A stretch of 64,000 bases of DNA from NCBI GenBank assembly GCA_963815495.1, contig CAWFGW010000012.1:4956-68955 (forward strand), given 5' to 3'. Positions 17,424-26,794 of the stretch are shown here, one piece after another. The translations under genes and the position numbers were made by a program. The DNA is from CAWFGW01 sp963815495 (GTDB lineage Bacteria > Bacteroidota > Bacteroidia > Cytophagales > JAAEPT01). Numbering within the stretch: position 1 is the stretch's first letter; every line of letters starts with the position of its first letter. Below the pieces are notes generated by a model. That model had not been told where the DNA came from and ran no database searches. It saw nothing but the letters and a program-made list of their open reading frames with translations.

Positions 17424-20400
17424 ATGCTATCTTACAAAAGAATTAATGACATTACGGGTTGGGTTGTATTCCTAATTGCAGCAGCGACATTTACTTTAAC
17501 TGTAGAGCCAACGGCCAGTTTTTGGGACTGTGGTGAATTTATTGCTGTTTCTTATAAATTAATGACCCCACACCCTCCAGGCGCACCATTGTTTTTATTG
17601 GTTGGTCGCATTTTCTCTTTGTTTGCAGGTGGTGAAGCCTTATCAGCAGGAGCGAGTGAGGACGCTGCTTTTTGGGTGAACATGGTTTCTGCAATGTCTA
17701 GTGCATTCACCATCTTATTCTTGTTTTGGTCGATTACACTTATCGCTAGAAAAGTTTTAAAAGTCGTTTATGACGAACCGACTATGGGCCAAACCTTAGC
17801 TATCATGGGTTCTGGTATTGTAGGTGCATTGGCCTATACCTTTTCTGACTCTTTTTGGTTTTCAGCCTCTGAAGCGGAAGTTTATGCTTTCTCAGCCTTC
17901 TTTACGGCTTTTGTTTTTTGGGCAATATTAAAATGGGAAGTAAAAGCTGACAATGAAGGTTCTGACCGTTGGTTAATTCTCATCGCCTATATGGTTGGTT
18001 TATCCATTGGTGTTCACTTATTAAACTTAGTAACTATACCTGCGATGGCGTTTGTTTTTTATTATAGAAAATTTAAACCAAGCATTACTGGTGCGCTTGC
18101 TACTTTAGCTCTTAGCTCGGCTATACTAGTAATTATTTTAGTAATCATTATCCCTGGAATCCCAAGTATTGCTGGTTGGTTTGAAATCAAGTTTGTAAAT
18201 GGCTTAGGTCTACCTTTTAACTCTGGAATTATCTTTTTCGCAGTATTATTTATTGGTGCAATCACTTATGGTGTGATGTATTCCATCAAACACAAAAAAC
18301 GCTGGATGAATACCGCTCTTTTGAGTTTAATCTTCATTCTAATTGGTTATTCAACTTATTTCCTAATTATCATTCGTTCAAACTTCAATCCTCCAATTGA
18401 TGAAAATAACCCTGAAGAAGTCACAAAGTTCGTTTCATACTTAAAGCGTGAACAATATGGTGACAGACCGTTATTTTACGGCCCACAGTGGACTTCACAA
18501 GTAGGTCGTTCACCTGAGTCAGGTCAGTATTATGAATATGGTGACCCAATTTATCAAAGAGGAGAGGATGGTTATGAAATCTATGATTACAAGACCAACT
18601 ACTATTACCCTTCAAATCAGCAAACCCTATTTCCAAGGATGCATAGTAAGCAACCACATCATACCCCTCAGTATGAAAGCTGGATGCGCGAACATGGCTA
18701 CCGTTTCAAGGAAGGAAAATTACCTACAGGCGCACAAAACATCCACTTTATGATTAACCGCCAAATTGGCTTTTTCTATTGGCGTTATTTCCTTTGGAAC
18801 TTTGTAGGTCGTGAAGGTGATATACAAGATAGTGGCGTCTTGTGGTTTAGTAATGAAAAACTACCTGAGTTAATTCAAAGTGCGGCACGAAATCAGTTCT
18901 TTGCTTTACCTTTAATTCTTGGGTTGTTAGGCGTAGCTTTCTTAGGCGTACGTGACAACAAAATGTTACTGATATTGGGGATGTTGTGGTTCTTCACTGG
19001 AGCAGCAATCATTCTTTACCTCAACCCACCTCCAATTGAACCGCGAGAGCGAGATTATGCCTATGCTGGCTCCTTCTATGCCTTTAGTTTCTTTATCGGA
19101 CTAGGTGTATTGGCCTTATATGAACTGATCAAAGATTATATCAAAAACACAAAGTTAGCAGCTGGTTTAGCTACTGTTATTGGTTTAGTTATCCCAATAA
19201 TTATGGGTGCCCAGGGTTGGGATGATCATGATCGGTCAAGCCGATATCACTCGGTGGATTCAGCGAAAAACTTATTAGCCTCTTGTGCTCCAAACGCCAT
19301 TTTATTCACTGGTGGAGATAATGACACCTTCCCATTGTGGTATGTGCAAGAAGTGGAAGGTTTTAGAACCGATGTTCGTGTTTGTAACTTGTCATTATTA
19401 AATACTGATTGGTATATCGACCAAATGAAACGTCAAGCGTATGATTCTGAGCCATTACCAATTCGCTTTGAAAACAAGGATTATATCCAAGGTACTAATG
19501 ATTACATCCAATATTACAACCAATCCAAAGAAGATAAGGCAATGAACCTGGATGCCTATTTAAATGCGGTTGAAAATCGAAGCAGACAAATTGGTCAGTA
19601 TTCTCAAGTGGAAGATATTCAGAAGTTCCAAACAGTACTTCCTTCTAAACAAGTGTATATCGCAACTGATGCTGAGCAAATCAAGAACCTAGACTTTATT
19701 CCTGAGAAATTAAAGCCTTTGGCGAAAAACACTCTGGAGTGGAAATTGAACCGAGGTGGAGGTATCGACAAAAAAGATTTAATCATGTTAGATATGATTA
19801 CCAACATCAACAAAGATGGCTGGAAACGTCCAATTTATTTCTCTACAACACTTTCATCGAGCAATTACATCGGCTTAAGAGATCACATGGTGCTAGAAGG
19901 TTTAGCGTATCGCTTATTACCAATCAAACATGGTCGCTCACAAGGAATCGTAAATTCAGATGTGATGTATGACAATATGATGAATAATTTCTATTGGAGA
20001 GAAATGAACAATCCAAACATTTTCTATGATGAAAATTACAAACGATTTGTATTCAACGCTCGGATGCAGTACATGCAATTAGCTTTCGACTTAATTTCAA
20101 ACGATAATGATAAAGAAAAAGCCAAAGCGGTAATTCATAAAAGTTTGGAGGTAATGCCTGATAATGTATTTCCTCACGACTACATCGGAGCTCAATTTGT
20201 AAGTTTGTTGTTTGAAGTTGGTGACAAAGAAACAGCGAAAACACTCGCGATGCAGATTGCTCCTAGAACAAAAGAAATGTTGGATTATTATGTAAGCTCT
20301 AGAAATACATCTAGTGCTGACTTCCAGCGTTATGCTTCTACTTTAGGAACCTTACAATCAGAATTAGAAGCCAACGGAGAAAAAGAAGAAGCCGCCAAGA

Positions 20401-20432
20401 TTAAAGCTTGGATGGATGATCTCTCTAACTAA
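17424..20432 (+). CDS. DUF2723 membrane protein, probable glycosyltransferase
   Basis: This 1002-residue protein has an N-terminal DUF2723 domain: FTLTVEPTASFWDCGEFIAVSYKL, then PHPPGAPLFLLVGRIFS, with about twelve transmembrane helices to residue 600. A soluble C-terminal half contains TPR-like helices near the end. The acidic residue early in the first loop and the PPG motif recall the GT-C fold of protein O-mannosyltransferases; the human DUF2723 protein TMEM260 is an O-mannosyltransferase. A role in glycosylating secreted or surface proteins or glycans is a reasonable inference. It precedes rlmB by 11 bp. Confidence 0.85.
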   Translation: MLSYKRINDITGWVVFLIAAATFTLTVEPTASFWDCGEFIAVSYKLMTPHPPGAPLFLLVGRIFSLFAGGEALSAGASEDAAFWVNMVSAMSSAFTILFLFWSITLIARKVLKVVYDEPTMGQTLAIMGSGIVGALAYTFSDSFWFSASEAEVYAFSAFFTAFVFWAILKWEVKADNEGSDRWLILIAYMVGLSIGVHLLNLVTIPAMAFVFYYRKFKPSITGALATLALSSAILVIILVIIIPGIPSIAGWFEIKFVNGLGLPFNSGIIFFAVLFIGAITYGVMYSIKHKKRWMNTALLSLIFILIGYSTYFLIIIRSNFNPPIDENNPEEVTKFVSYLKREQYGDRPLFYGPQWTSQVGRSPESGQYYEYGDPIYQRGEDGYEIYDYKTNYYYPSNQQTLFPRMHSKQPHHTPQYESWMREHGYRFKEGKLPTGAQNIHFMINRQIGFFYWRYFLWNFVGREGDIQDSGVLWFSNEKLPELIQSAARNQFFALPLILGLLGVAFLGVRDNKMLLILGMLWFFTGAAIILYLNPPPIEPRERDYAYAGSFYAFSFFIGLGVLALYELIKDYIKNTKLAAGLATVIGLVIPIIMGAQGWDDHDRSSRYHSVDSAKNLLASCAPNAILFTGGDNDTFPLWYVQEVEGFRTDVRVCNLSLLNTDWYIDQMKRQAYDSEPLPIRFENKDYIQGTNDYIQYYNQSKEDKAMNLDAYLNAVENRSRQIGQYSQVEDIQKFQTVLPSKQVYIATDAEQIKNLDFIPEKLKPLAKNTLEWKLNRGGGIDKKDLIMLDMITNINKDGWKRPIYFSTTLSSSNYIGLRDHMVLEGLAYRLLPIKHGRSQGIVNSDVMYDNMMNNFYWREMNNPNIFYDENYKRFVFNARMQYMQLAFDLISNDNDKEKAKAVIHKSLEVMPDNVFPHDYIGAQFVSLLFEVGDKETAKTLAMQIAPRTKEMLDYYVSSRNTSSADFQRYASTLGTLQSELEANGEKEEAAKIKAWMDDLSN

Positions 20433-20443
20433 TCCCACTAACT

Positions 20444-21181
20444 TTGGAAACAACAGATTTCATATTTGGCACCCAACCCGTTCTTGAAGCGCTTAAAGCG
20501 GGTAAAGAAATTGAGAAAATATTACTTCAGCGTGATGTTAAAGCCAACGTGGTTTTTGACATTGTGCAGTTGGCCAAAGATTTAAAAATTCCGATAAGTC
20601 ATGTACCAGGTGAAAAACTCAATCGTGTCACGCGAAAGAATCACCAGGGGATCATTGCATTTATGTCTTCTATCAATTATTCCTCTCTGGATAATGTGTT
20701 AGATAGCGCCTATAGCAAAGGGCAAATGCCATTGATTTTAGTACTAGACCAAGTAACCGATGTGCGAAATTTTGGTGCAATTGCCCGTACAGCTGAATGT
20801 GCTGGAGTGCATGGCATCGTAATTCCCTCCAAAGGTTCTGCTCAAATCAACAGTGATGCGATGAAAACATCAGCTGGAGCATTAAATTATATTCCTGTTT
20901 GCCGGGTAGAATATCTTGATAAAACACTCGATTTTCTTAAAGAAAGTGGTTTGCAATTAGTTGGTTGTACTGAAAAGGCAGACAAAAATTTATATAGCTT
21001 TGACTTCACCACACCAGTTGCAATAATAATGGGAAGTGAAGAAAAAGGAATTTCATCATCATACTTAACAAAATGTGATGATAAAGTGTTGATACCAATG
21101 GTGGGTCAAGTTGACTCCCTAAATGTGTCGGTATCGGCAGCGCTTGTAGTGTATGAAGCTATAAGACAGCGAAATATCTAA
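20444..21181 (+). CDS. rlmB: 23S rRNA (guanosine-2'-O)-methyltransferase RlmB
   Basis: This SpoU-class (SPOUT) enzyme methylates the ribose of G2251 in 23S rRNA. The 245-residue protein has an N-terminal substrate-binding domain (DFIFGTQPVLEALKAGKEIEK) and the three SPOUT motifs: VRNFGAIARTAECAG, IIMGSEEKGIS, and IPMVGQVDSLNVSVSAAL. It begins with a TTG codon 11 bp after the DUF2723 gene. No ATG or GTG lies in a better place, and homologues begin a few residues before FIFG. Confidence 0.92.
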   Translation: METTDFIFGTQPVLEALKAGKEIEKILLQRDVKANVVFDIVQLAKDLKIPISHVPGEKLNRVTRKNHQGIIAFMSSINYSSLDNVLDSAYSKGQMPLILVLDQVTDVRNFGAIARTAECAGVHGIVIPSKGSAQINSDAMKTSAGALNYIPVCRVEYLDKTLDFLKESGLQLVGCTEKADKNLYSFDFTTPVAIIMGSEEKGISSSYLTKCDDKVLIPMVGQVDSLNVSVSAALVVYEAIRQRNI

Positions 21182-21229
21182 ACAGAAGATTCGTAACTTG
21201 TGACACAGTTCATGTATTGAAAACACATT

Positions 21230-22453
21230 ATGTACGGAATAAAAAATTACATCAACAGAGCAGCACTTTTTGCAAACAACAACCTGAGACCAGGAAAAAA
21301 GAAGTTGGCAACGCTGATGTTCTACGCTACTGACCTTTGTGATTCTGGTTGTAAACACTGTTTAATTTGGGCAAAGCGACCTGTTAAACACCTTCCTTTT
21401 GAAAAATTTAAAGAAATCATGCAGTCCGACTGTGTGACAAAAAACACGATGGTGGGTCTTGAAGGCGGTGAGTTTTTATTGCATCCTGAATGGGATAAAA
21501 TCATGGGGTGGCTCTCTGAAAACCACCCGAATTTTGATTTGCTTTCTAACTGCTTAAAACCAGATGAAGCCATAGACGCTGTAAAAAGATTCCCTCCTAA
21601 ACGTCTATACATTTCTTTAGATGGTACTAAGGAGACCTACAAATACATGCGCGGAAAAGATGGTTACGACAGCGTACTGAAGGTGATTAAAGCGTGTAAA
21701 GATCTTGTGCCTATTTCAACCATGTTTACACTTTCCCCTTACAACAACTTCGATGACATGAAGCACGTGGCCGAAATTTGTAAGGAATATGGCGTGGACA
21801 TGCGTGTCGGTGTCTATAATGACATTGCCTTTTTTGATACCGTTGAAAAAGCCCACGAAACAGATATTGGATTGAAGAAAGACGATACGGTTCTTCGATA
21901 CAAAGATGTTAAAAATACCAAAGAAGCAATTTTAGAAAAAAACATTGCTTTAAAAACTGCTGAACGAGCAGATATCAACATTGCCAAGCACGATTCTGAA
22001 AAACTAGCAGAATACGACTTTAAGTCAAGCATTCCGAATATCATCAAAGACTTTGAAGAAAATTACGATTTCTTGGTGTTGTATGACGAATGGAGAAGAA
22101 AGCGTTTAAAATTAAACTGTTACAGCATTTTAGATAGTTTAGTCGTACACCCTGACGGTAATGTACCTATTTGCCAAAACTTAGATATCTCGCTAGGTAA
22201 TGTGAATGAGAATTCGTTAGATGATATCTTCAACGGAAAAGCTACCCAAGCGATTCAGAAAGACCACGTACACAACTGCAACCAATGTTGGATTAACTTC
22301 CACAGAAAGTACGATGTTGTTCTATATAGAAATTTAGAGAAGTTCTTTCCGAAGAAAGCCATCGGAAAAATGTTTGGTTATTACCAATGGGAAGAAGACC
22401 GTAAAGCCACCTATAATGACTTTATGAATCGCATGGAAGAAGAGTATGTATAA
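21230..22453 (+). CDS. Radical SAM protein with C-terminal SPASM-like cysteines
   Basis: This 407-residue radical SAM enzyme has the iron-sulfur motif CxxxCxxC in TDLCDSGCKHCLIW near residue 40. GLEGGEFLLHP and YISLDGTKETYKYMRG are typical of the TIM barrel, and a C-terminal region has extra cysteines (LNCYSILDSLV, VPICQNLD, HNCNQCW) like a shortened SPASM domain binding auxiliary clusters. Such proteins modify peptides or small molecules. No precursor peptide gene is visible next to it. It is 48 bp after rlmB and ends before two successive hairpins. Confidence 0.85.
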   Translation: MYGIKNYINRAALFANNNLRPGKKKLATLMFYATDLCDSGCKHCLIWAKRPVKHLPFEKFKEIMQSDCVTKNTMVGLEGGEFLLHPEWDKIMGWLSENHPNFDLLSNCLKPDEAIDAVKRFPPKRLYISLDGTKETYKYMRGKDGYDSVLKVIKACKDLVPISTMFTLSPYNNFDDMKHVAEICKEYGVDMRVGVYNDIAFFDTVEKAHETDIGLKKDDTVLRYKDVKNTKEAILEKNIALKTAERADINIAKHDSEKLAEYDFKSSIPNIIKDFEENYDFLVLYDEWRRKRLKLNCYSILDSLVVHPDGNVPICQNLDISLGNVNENSLDDIFNGKATQAIQKDHVHNCNQCWINFHRKYDVVLYRNLEKFFPKKAIGKMFGYYQWEEDRKATYNDFMNRMEEEYV

Positions 22454-22462
22454 GTATATTAA

Positions 22463-22486
22463 ATAGTTTGTGAGGACACAAACTAT
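22463..22486 (+). terminator. Perfect 10-bp hairpin after the radical SAM gene
   Basis: ATAGTTTGTG (22463-22472) and CACAAACTAT (22477-22486) form a perfect stem around an AGGA tetraloop, beginning 9 bp after the stop codon. TTTTTAG follows five bases later. It may terminate or protect the radical SAM transcript together with the next hairpin. Confidence 0.5.
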
Positions 22487-22498
22487 AGCTTTTTAGTT

Positions 22499-22531
22499 AA
22501 GAAAGACCTCGTTTAAAGCGAGGTCTTTCTT
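22499..22531. terminator. Strong bidirectional terminator between convergent genes
   Basis: AAGAAAGACCTCG (22499-22511) and CGAGGTCTTTCTT (22519-22531) form a perfect 13-bp stem with a 7-base loop. T-rich sequence on one side and A-rich sequence on the other mean it can serve both the radical SAM gene and the convergent lipoprotein gene that ends at 22535. Confidence 0.85.
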
Positions 22532-22534
22532 TTA

Positions 22535-22951
22535 TTATAATTCGATTTCAAAAACCTCCTTATTACAGTCTGAGGTACACTTTTCTTCTCCGTTAATTAT
22601 AACAGTATTAGTATAATAATTATCACAACAATCGGCTTTTGTTCTTGTCACTGCCACACCCACTATTGCTTTCAAAGTGTCATTATAAAAGATGATAAAT
22701 TCACTCGTATTATTAACCATTACTTCAAAATCAATTTCGTTCCATGAAGTAACTCTTGGCTTATATGATTTTGACTCTAAGGTCACCTTTATAAGAGAAT
22801 CAATAATTTCTGAAGTTTCATAATTAGTGATTTTAAAGGAAACATTAGCGCCTTCTTTACATGAAATGTCGCGGCATTCGTTTTGGCAAGAAAAAGAGAC
22901 TAATATAAAAGAAGCTAGTATTATATTATTTAATAATTTTCCCATTTTCAA
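22535..22951 (-). CDS. Cysteine-rich lipoprotein (paralogue of the one at 26795)
   Basis: This 138-residue protein has a lipoprotein signal ending LVSFSC (about residue 22), so it is probably anchored in the outer membrane. The mature part has a conserved cysteine layout: C-x3-C-x4-C near the N-terminus, a CC pair in KADCCDNY, and CTSDC near the end. The gene at 26795-27232 has the same layout and shares DSLIK, FYNDSL-like and TKTK-like motifs, so the two are paralogues. The family is unknown to me. It overlaps the upstream protease gene by 26 bp and is the last gene of its operon. Confidence 0.75.
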   Translation of the reverse strand: MKMGKLLNNIILASFILVSFSCQNECRDISCKEGANVSFKITNYETSEIIDSLIKVTLESKSYKPRVTSWNEIDFEVMVNNTSEFIIFYNDTLKAIVGVAVTRTKADCCDNYYTNTVIINGEEKCTSDCNKEVFEIEL

Positions 22952-24572
22952 CTATTTCACCCGAAATCACTTCATAAAAATACACGCCTTCGGATAACTC
23001 TTCTAAGTTAATTGACACTTCTATTTCACCATATATTAAACCATCTTTATCAATAGACTTCACTAATTTACCATTTAGCGAATAAATATTAATCGTTACT
23101 ACATTAGAGTTACTCAAGTTTAGTTGGAATGTAACATACATGTCAAACGGGTTAGGATGAAGTGACTGTACCAATTTCTTAACAGTTGATACTGACCATT
23201 TCTCTTCATTTCTTTCAAAAGCTTGTTGAAGAATTTGTAATGCTTTGCTTTCTGATGGCTTAGAAATTCCTTGGAAAGAACCTTGTCTATGAGCTACCAC
23301 ATTATCAAAATACGAATCGTTACAATTCCAAATTGAACCAGTCGTAATCCGTACATGAGCACCCGATTTTATAGAAGTTCCACCAGACAATTTTACAAAG
23401 TCTCTAGCATGAAGCGCGACATCGGCACCAGACTTCACATTGTAGGACAAGTTTCCAACACCTGTCTCAATTGAAACAGGAGATATTATTTCATCATGCT
23501 CATTATTATTCACAGTACCAGAGACTGAAAGCGCGTGTTTATTATACCAAGGTTTGGAATTAGAACCTAACCCGGGAAAAGGGTAACCTCCTTGCGCCAT
23601 ATACAAAAGAATATAAGTATGCATAACAGCAATTTGGTTTTGCGTAAATTCAGTTCTACATCCTCTATCAGATAAATATGACATAAAATTACGAGTAGGT
23701 GGTATCCAATCATCTTCCCAATTATCGGTACCTGTCCCTACATAATTGCATGTATTTAATCCATCTACCGAAATAGAAGTAGCATCTTCTTTGTTAGGCG
23801 CAGCTTCAGTATCACATAATGCATCTCCATTGATTTCACACTTTTTATCTTTCCAAGTACTAAAACATCCAAATCCTTGAGTCCTACTTCTTGATACTGA
23901 TTCTTGATAACAATTTGTTGCATCACCATTATAATTCCCCCATCCTCTTGTGTTTTCATGAGTATGTAATAAACCTAGTGTATGACCTATTTCGTGAGAG
24001 ACTGTTTTACCCTCACTAATATTGTACCCATCCTGAAATGACGCAACAAATCTAAAATTATTGTTTTTCCAAGGAAATTGAGATGTTCCTGCTATTCCAT
24101 CTCGGACCAAATACCAATCCATTGATTGAGGAGCATCGTATGAATTTATATCATTTTCAAATTCCTCTTCCGTAATATTATTTAATTTTGAACTGTTTAT
24201 ATGTTGTGGCTCGCATTTTTGATAAAACATTATCCCTGTTCCAGTATAATCCGCATTTACTTGATTAAAGAGAAGTCTAATATCTCCATTTGATAATGCT
24301 GAATTACTACCATTGTCATCATGAAAGACCCAGATTTTTACAGGAACATGAAACGGAATATTATCGCCAATGTTACTAACTGAGGATTTTTGATTTGAAG
24401 CTGACCCCATTGTGATTTCTAGGATACTATCTAGAATACTATTTTGCCCAAAGTGAGGCAAATAAATAGTATCAGCAGGATTAAAAAACCCATCACTTTC
24501 TTGTGCGGAAATACTGCCAGACAATAAATAAAAGTAAACAACAATTGAATATATTTTTTTCATAAAAATCAT
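22926..24572 (-). CDS. T9SS-secreted pappalysin-like (M43) metalloprotease
   Basis: This 548-residue secreted protease has a signal peptide (SIVVYFYLLSGSISAQ; the fourth codon, ATG, may be the true start). The zinc motif is HEIGHTLGLLHTHE. A pappalysin-type calcium/cysteine region contains GDALCDTEAAPN, and the Met-turn is NFMSYLSDRGC. These are the marks of family M43. After a strand-rich linker, the last 80 residues (LHPNPFDMYVTFQ through VENGKIIK) form a T9SS type A sorting domain. It is translated in the same operon as three small lipoproteins. The start is directly next to the previous stop (0 bp). Confidence 0.88.
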   Translation of the reverse strand: MIFMKKIYSIVVYFYLLSGSISAQESDGFFNPADTIYLPHFGQNSILDSILEITMGSASNQKSSVSNIGDNIPFHVPVKIWVFHDDNGSNSALSNGDIRLLFNQVNADYTGTGIMFYQKCEPQHINSSKLNNITEEEFENDINSYDAPQSMDWYLVRDGIAGTSQFPWKNNNFRFVASFQDGYNISEGKTVSHEIGHTLGLLHTHENTRGWGNYNGDATNCYQESVSRSRTQGFGCFSTWKDKKCEINGDALCDTEAAPNKEDATSISVDGLNTCNYVGTGTDNWEDDWIPPTRNFMSYLSDRGCRTEFTQNQIAVMHTYILLYMAQGGYPFPGLGSNSKPWYNKHALSVSGTVNNNEHDEIISPVSIETGVGNLSYNVKSGADVALHARDFVKLSGGTSIKSGAHVRITTGSIWNCNDSYFDNVVAHRQGSFQGISKPSESKALQILQQAFERNEEKWSVSTVKKLVQSLHPNPFDMYVTFQLNLSNSNVVTINIYSLNGKLVKSIDKDGLIYGEIEVSINLEELSEGVYFYEVISGEIVENGKIIK

Positions 24573-24989
24573 CTATCTAATTATATAATGATATGTACCT
24601 TCTTTTGTTATTTTCTGATCATTAATAATGAAATCATTGATCTCCCTCACAGTGAAACAATCATTCGGTATCACTTTAAGATTTAAAGTCATCTCGTAGT
24701 TAATATGATTTCCAATTTTAAGTGTATATGTTTCATTCTCTTCCCAGTCACTAAAATAGAAGTCTACTACCGTGTCTCGAAACGACAATCCAATTTCATT
24801 ATTTTGACCAATAATAGAGATAGAGTCAGGAGGATATCTCCTTGTATTACCAACTAGAGAGTGTCCACTTGAGTCTAATAAAACAAAAGAACTACACTCA
24901 CAAGGAATGTCCATTCGACTACAATTATCATCTTTTAAATTGCAACAAAATAAAAGGAAGGGAATAATACCAATTATGATTTTTTTCAT
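24573..24989 (-). CDS. Small lipoprotein, unknown function
   Basis: This 138-residue lipoprotein has signal and lipobox IPFLLFCC (about residues 10-16). The mature part begins with several cysteines (CNLKDDNCSRMDIPCEC) and then a strand-rich domain with DSSGHSLVGNTRRYPPDSISI. The neighbour at 24986 shows a similar pattern (DSLDRNVFFGQDSIYDPKQVQI), suggesting the two are distant paralogues. It overlaps that gene by 4 bp and directly abuts the pappalysin-like gene. No function can be assigned. Confidence 0.7.
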   Translation of the reverse strand: MKKIIIGIIPFLLFCCNLKDDNCSRMDIPCECSSFVLLDSSGHSLVGNTRRYPPDSISIIGQNNEIGLSFRDTVVDFYFSDWEENETYTLKIGNHINYEMTLNLKVIPNDCFTVREINDFIINDQKITKEGTYHYIIR

Positions 24990-25453
24990 TTTACAATAGA
25001 ATAAATAGTATTGTTATCACAAGAACTACAAACGACTACACTATTGAAAGTTGCTTTAAACAAGGCATTATTACAATATTCGTCAATCGAAACAAAATTA
25101 AACTGCAGAGTATCCAAATCACTCTCATGAAATTTTAGATAAAAAACTCGAGGTACATTTTTGGAAGAATAATAAATTTCTTCAATTCTAAAATAGGGAG
25201 AAAAATAAGCGGAGTCCCATAAATTTAAGAAATCACCGCCTTCTCCATATTTGATTTGTACTTGTTTAGGATCGTAAATACTATCCTGTCCAAAAAACAC
25301 ATTACGATCTAAACTATCGGTAACATTAAAAAGGAAGGAATTACCTTTTGGTTGTTCATCTGAACCTAGACCACAATCATTAGACTCTTCTTTTTTACAA
25401 GAAATAGATAACAATAAAAAGAGGGCGGGCAAAAGCAATAATTTTCTTTTCAT
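24986..25453 (-). CDS. Small lipoprotein, unknown function
   Basis: This 155-residue lipoprotein has signal MKRKLLLLPALFLLLSISC with the lipobox cysteine at about residue 19. A strand-rich domain follows, and a Cys pair appears in VVVCSSCDNN near the C-terminus. It shares the pattern DSxxxxVxFGxDSxYxPxxVxI with the next gene in the operon. It overlaps the upstream tail-fibre-like gene and the downstream lipoprotein gene by 4 bp each, so translation is coupled through the set. Confidence 0.7.
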   Translation of the reverse strand: MKRKLLLLPALFLLLSISCKKEESNDCGLGSDEQPKGNSFLFNVTDSLDRNVFFGQDSIYDPKQVQIKYGEGGDFLNLWDSAYFSPYFRIEEIYYSSKNVPRVFYLKFHESDLDTLQFNFVSIDEYCNNALFKATFNSVVVCSSCDNNTIYSIVK

Positions 25454-26544
25454 GAATTCTTATCTAATATTTTCGTCAACTTCTCAACCAACTTCTCCAA
25501 TTGTAACAACCGCTCATTCATAGCGACCAATTCTTCTTGCTGAGTTTTTAACTGCTGAGTTTGTTGATTATACCCATCCACCAAAATTGGAATAAACTCC
25601 GTATAAGAAACGAATTTTTCGCCCTTCTCATTAGTATCGACTAAATTCGGAAATACCTTTTCAACATCTTGTGCTAGAAAACCAAAGTATTCCCGTTGTG
25701 AAGAATCGTATTTTATTTCTTTTGATTTCTTTTCTATAGGTACTAAAGAACTGTCTTTAGGAATCATACCTTTGGCAAACCCAAAAGCTACAGGTTCTGT
25801 TTCTTCTTGTAGCTCTTCTTTAAAGTGATATTTTTTACCCTTTAACTGCGCCAACTTATTCATTGAAATATCTAAATTTTCAATGTGTTGCTTTCGCGTG
25901 CTGTCACTATTGGTAAAAGGCACACCCGATGCATCAATGTAAAATCTTTCTATCATTCCATCTTCATCGTATATTCTTAGCAAGCGGTTATTATCTCCAG
26001 GACTAAAAATTGTACAGAAATCTCCATCAAAATAAATACCTGATGACTCTGCTTTGTTTTGCATAATAAGTAATCCGTCTGTATCTGAGTCACCTCCAGG
26101 AAAGGTGTTAAAAATAAAGTTATTTGCTCCCCCAGCGATTCCTGTTTGAGTCATTCTAAAAGTAGAATAAGAACCCATGTTTAAATAACCGTTAATATTC
26201 ACATGATTATCTGGGTAAAGTTGCAAAAGAAGCGTACCATCTCCAGAAGTATTATAAAAATCTAAGGTATTAGTATGTCCCCAATAATTGTTACTAGAGT
26301 TAATCATTTCCCACTGATAGTTATTCGAGTTTTTAGTTAAAAGCCCTGCACCCCCAATAATTCCTCTTTGGTTTATAGCACTGGGGTTTCCTAATAATAG
26401 TTGAGTCTCTTTATTAGCCTCAACATGCAACTTTCTTTGAGGATTAGCTTGGTTAACACCCACATTACCATTTGTAACAATTTCGACTTGCGAAAATGCT
26501 GTTGTTGTAGCAACTAACACACTAATTAAAAAACTATTTTTCAT
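25450..26544 (-). CDS. Secreted tail-fibre/endosialidase-chaperone (S74) domain protein
   Basis: This 364-residue protein has a signal peptide (MKNSFLISVLVATTTAFSQ) and an N-terminal strand-rich stalk with GNVGVNQANPQRKLHVEA. Its C-terminal intramolecular chaperone domain (peptidase S74) is recognisable by SDSTRKQHIENLD, YFGFLAQDVEKVFPNLV and a terminal coiled coil (QQTQQLKTQQEELV through LEKLTKIL). Such proteins trimerise and may self-cleave. In Bacteroidota they are common cell-surface proteins without phage context, and no phage genes are nearby. It is the first gene of the five-gene lipoprotein/protease operon. Confidence 0.8.
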   Translation of the reverse strand: MKNSFLISVLVATTTAFSQVEIVTNGNVGVNQANPQRKLHVEANKETQLLLGNPSAINQRGIIGGAGLLTKNSNNYQWEMINSSNNYWGHTNTLDFYNTSGDGTLLLQLYPDNHVNINGYLNMGSYSTFRMTQTGIAGGANNFIFNTFPGGDSDTDGLLIMQNKAESSGIYFDGDFCTIFSPGDNNRLLRIYDEDGMIERFYIDASGVPFTNSDSTRKQHIENLDISMNKLAQLKGKKYHFKEELQEETEPVAFGFAKGMIPKDSSLVPIEKKSKEIKYDSSQREYFGFLAQDVEKVFPNLVDTNEKGEKFVSYTEFIPILVDGYNQQTQQLKTQQEELVAMNERLLQLEKLVEKLTKILDKNS

Positions 26545-26794
26545 AATGTTATTTATTGTTTTTAATAATTGCCCGAAATGTTAAAAAAAATATCGCAACA
26601 CAAAACACTGTTTTACAACTAGTTGAAAATTTTAATCAAACTTACATGAAGAGCTGATTAACTTAATATCAAGCCAATATATATACACAAAGAATTCTTA
26701 AAAAGAGCTATAAAAACAAAATACAAGCATTCCGATTTTAATCAATTTTCGATCAAATCTGACACTAAAAATTAATTATACTTTTTTACCAACC

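Noticed and set aside
25450..26544. Tail-fibre/S74 protein considered as a prophage marker
   Set aside because: No other phage gene lies nearby, the protein has a signal peptide, and it is in an operon with lipoproteins.
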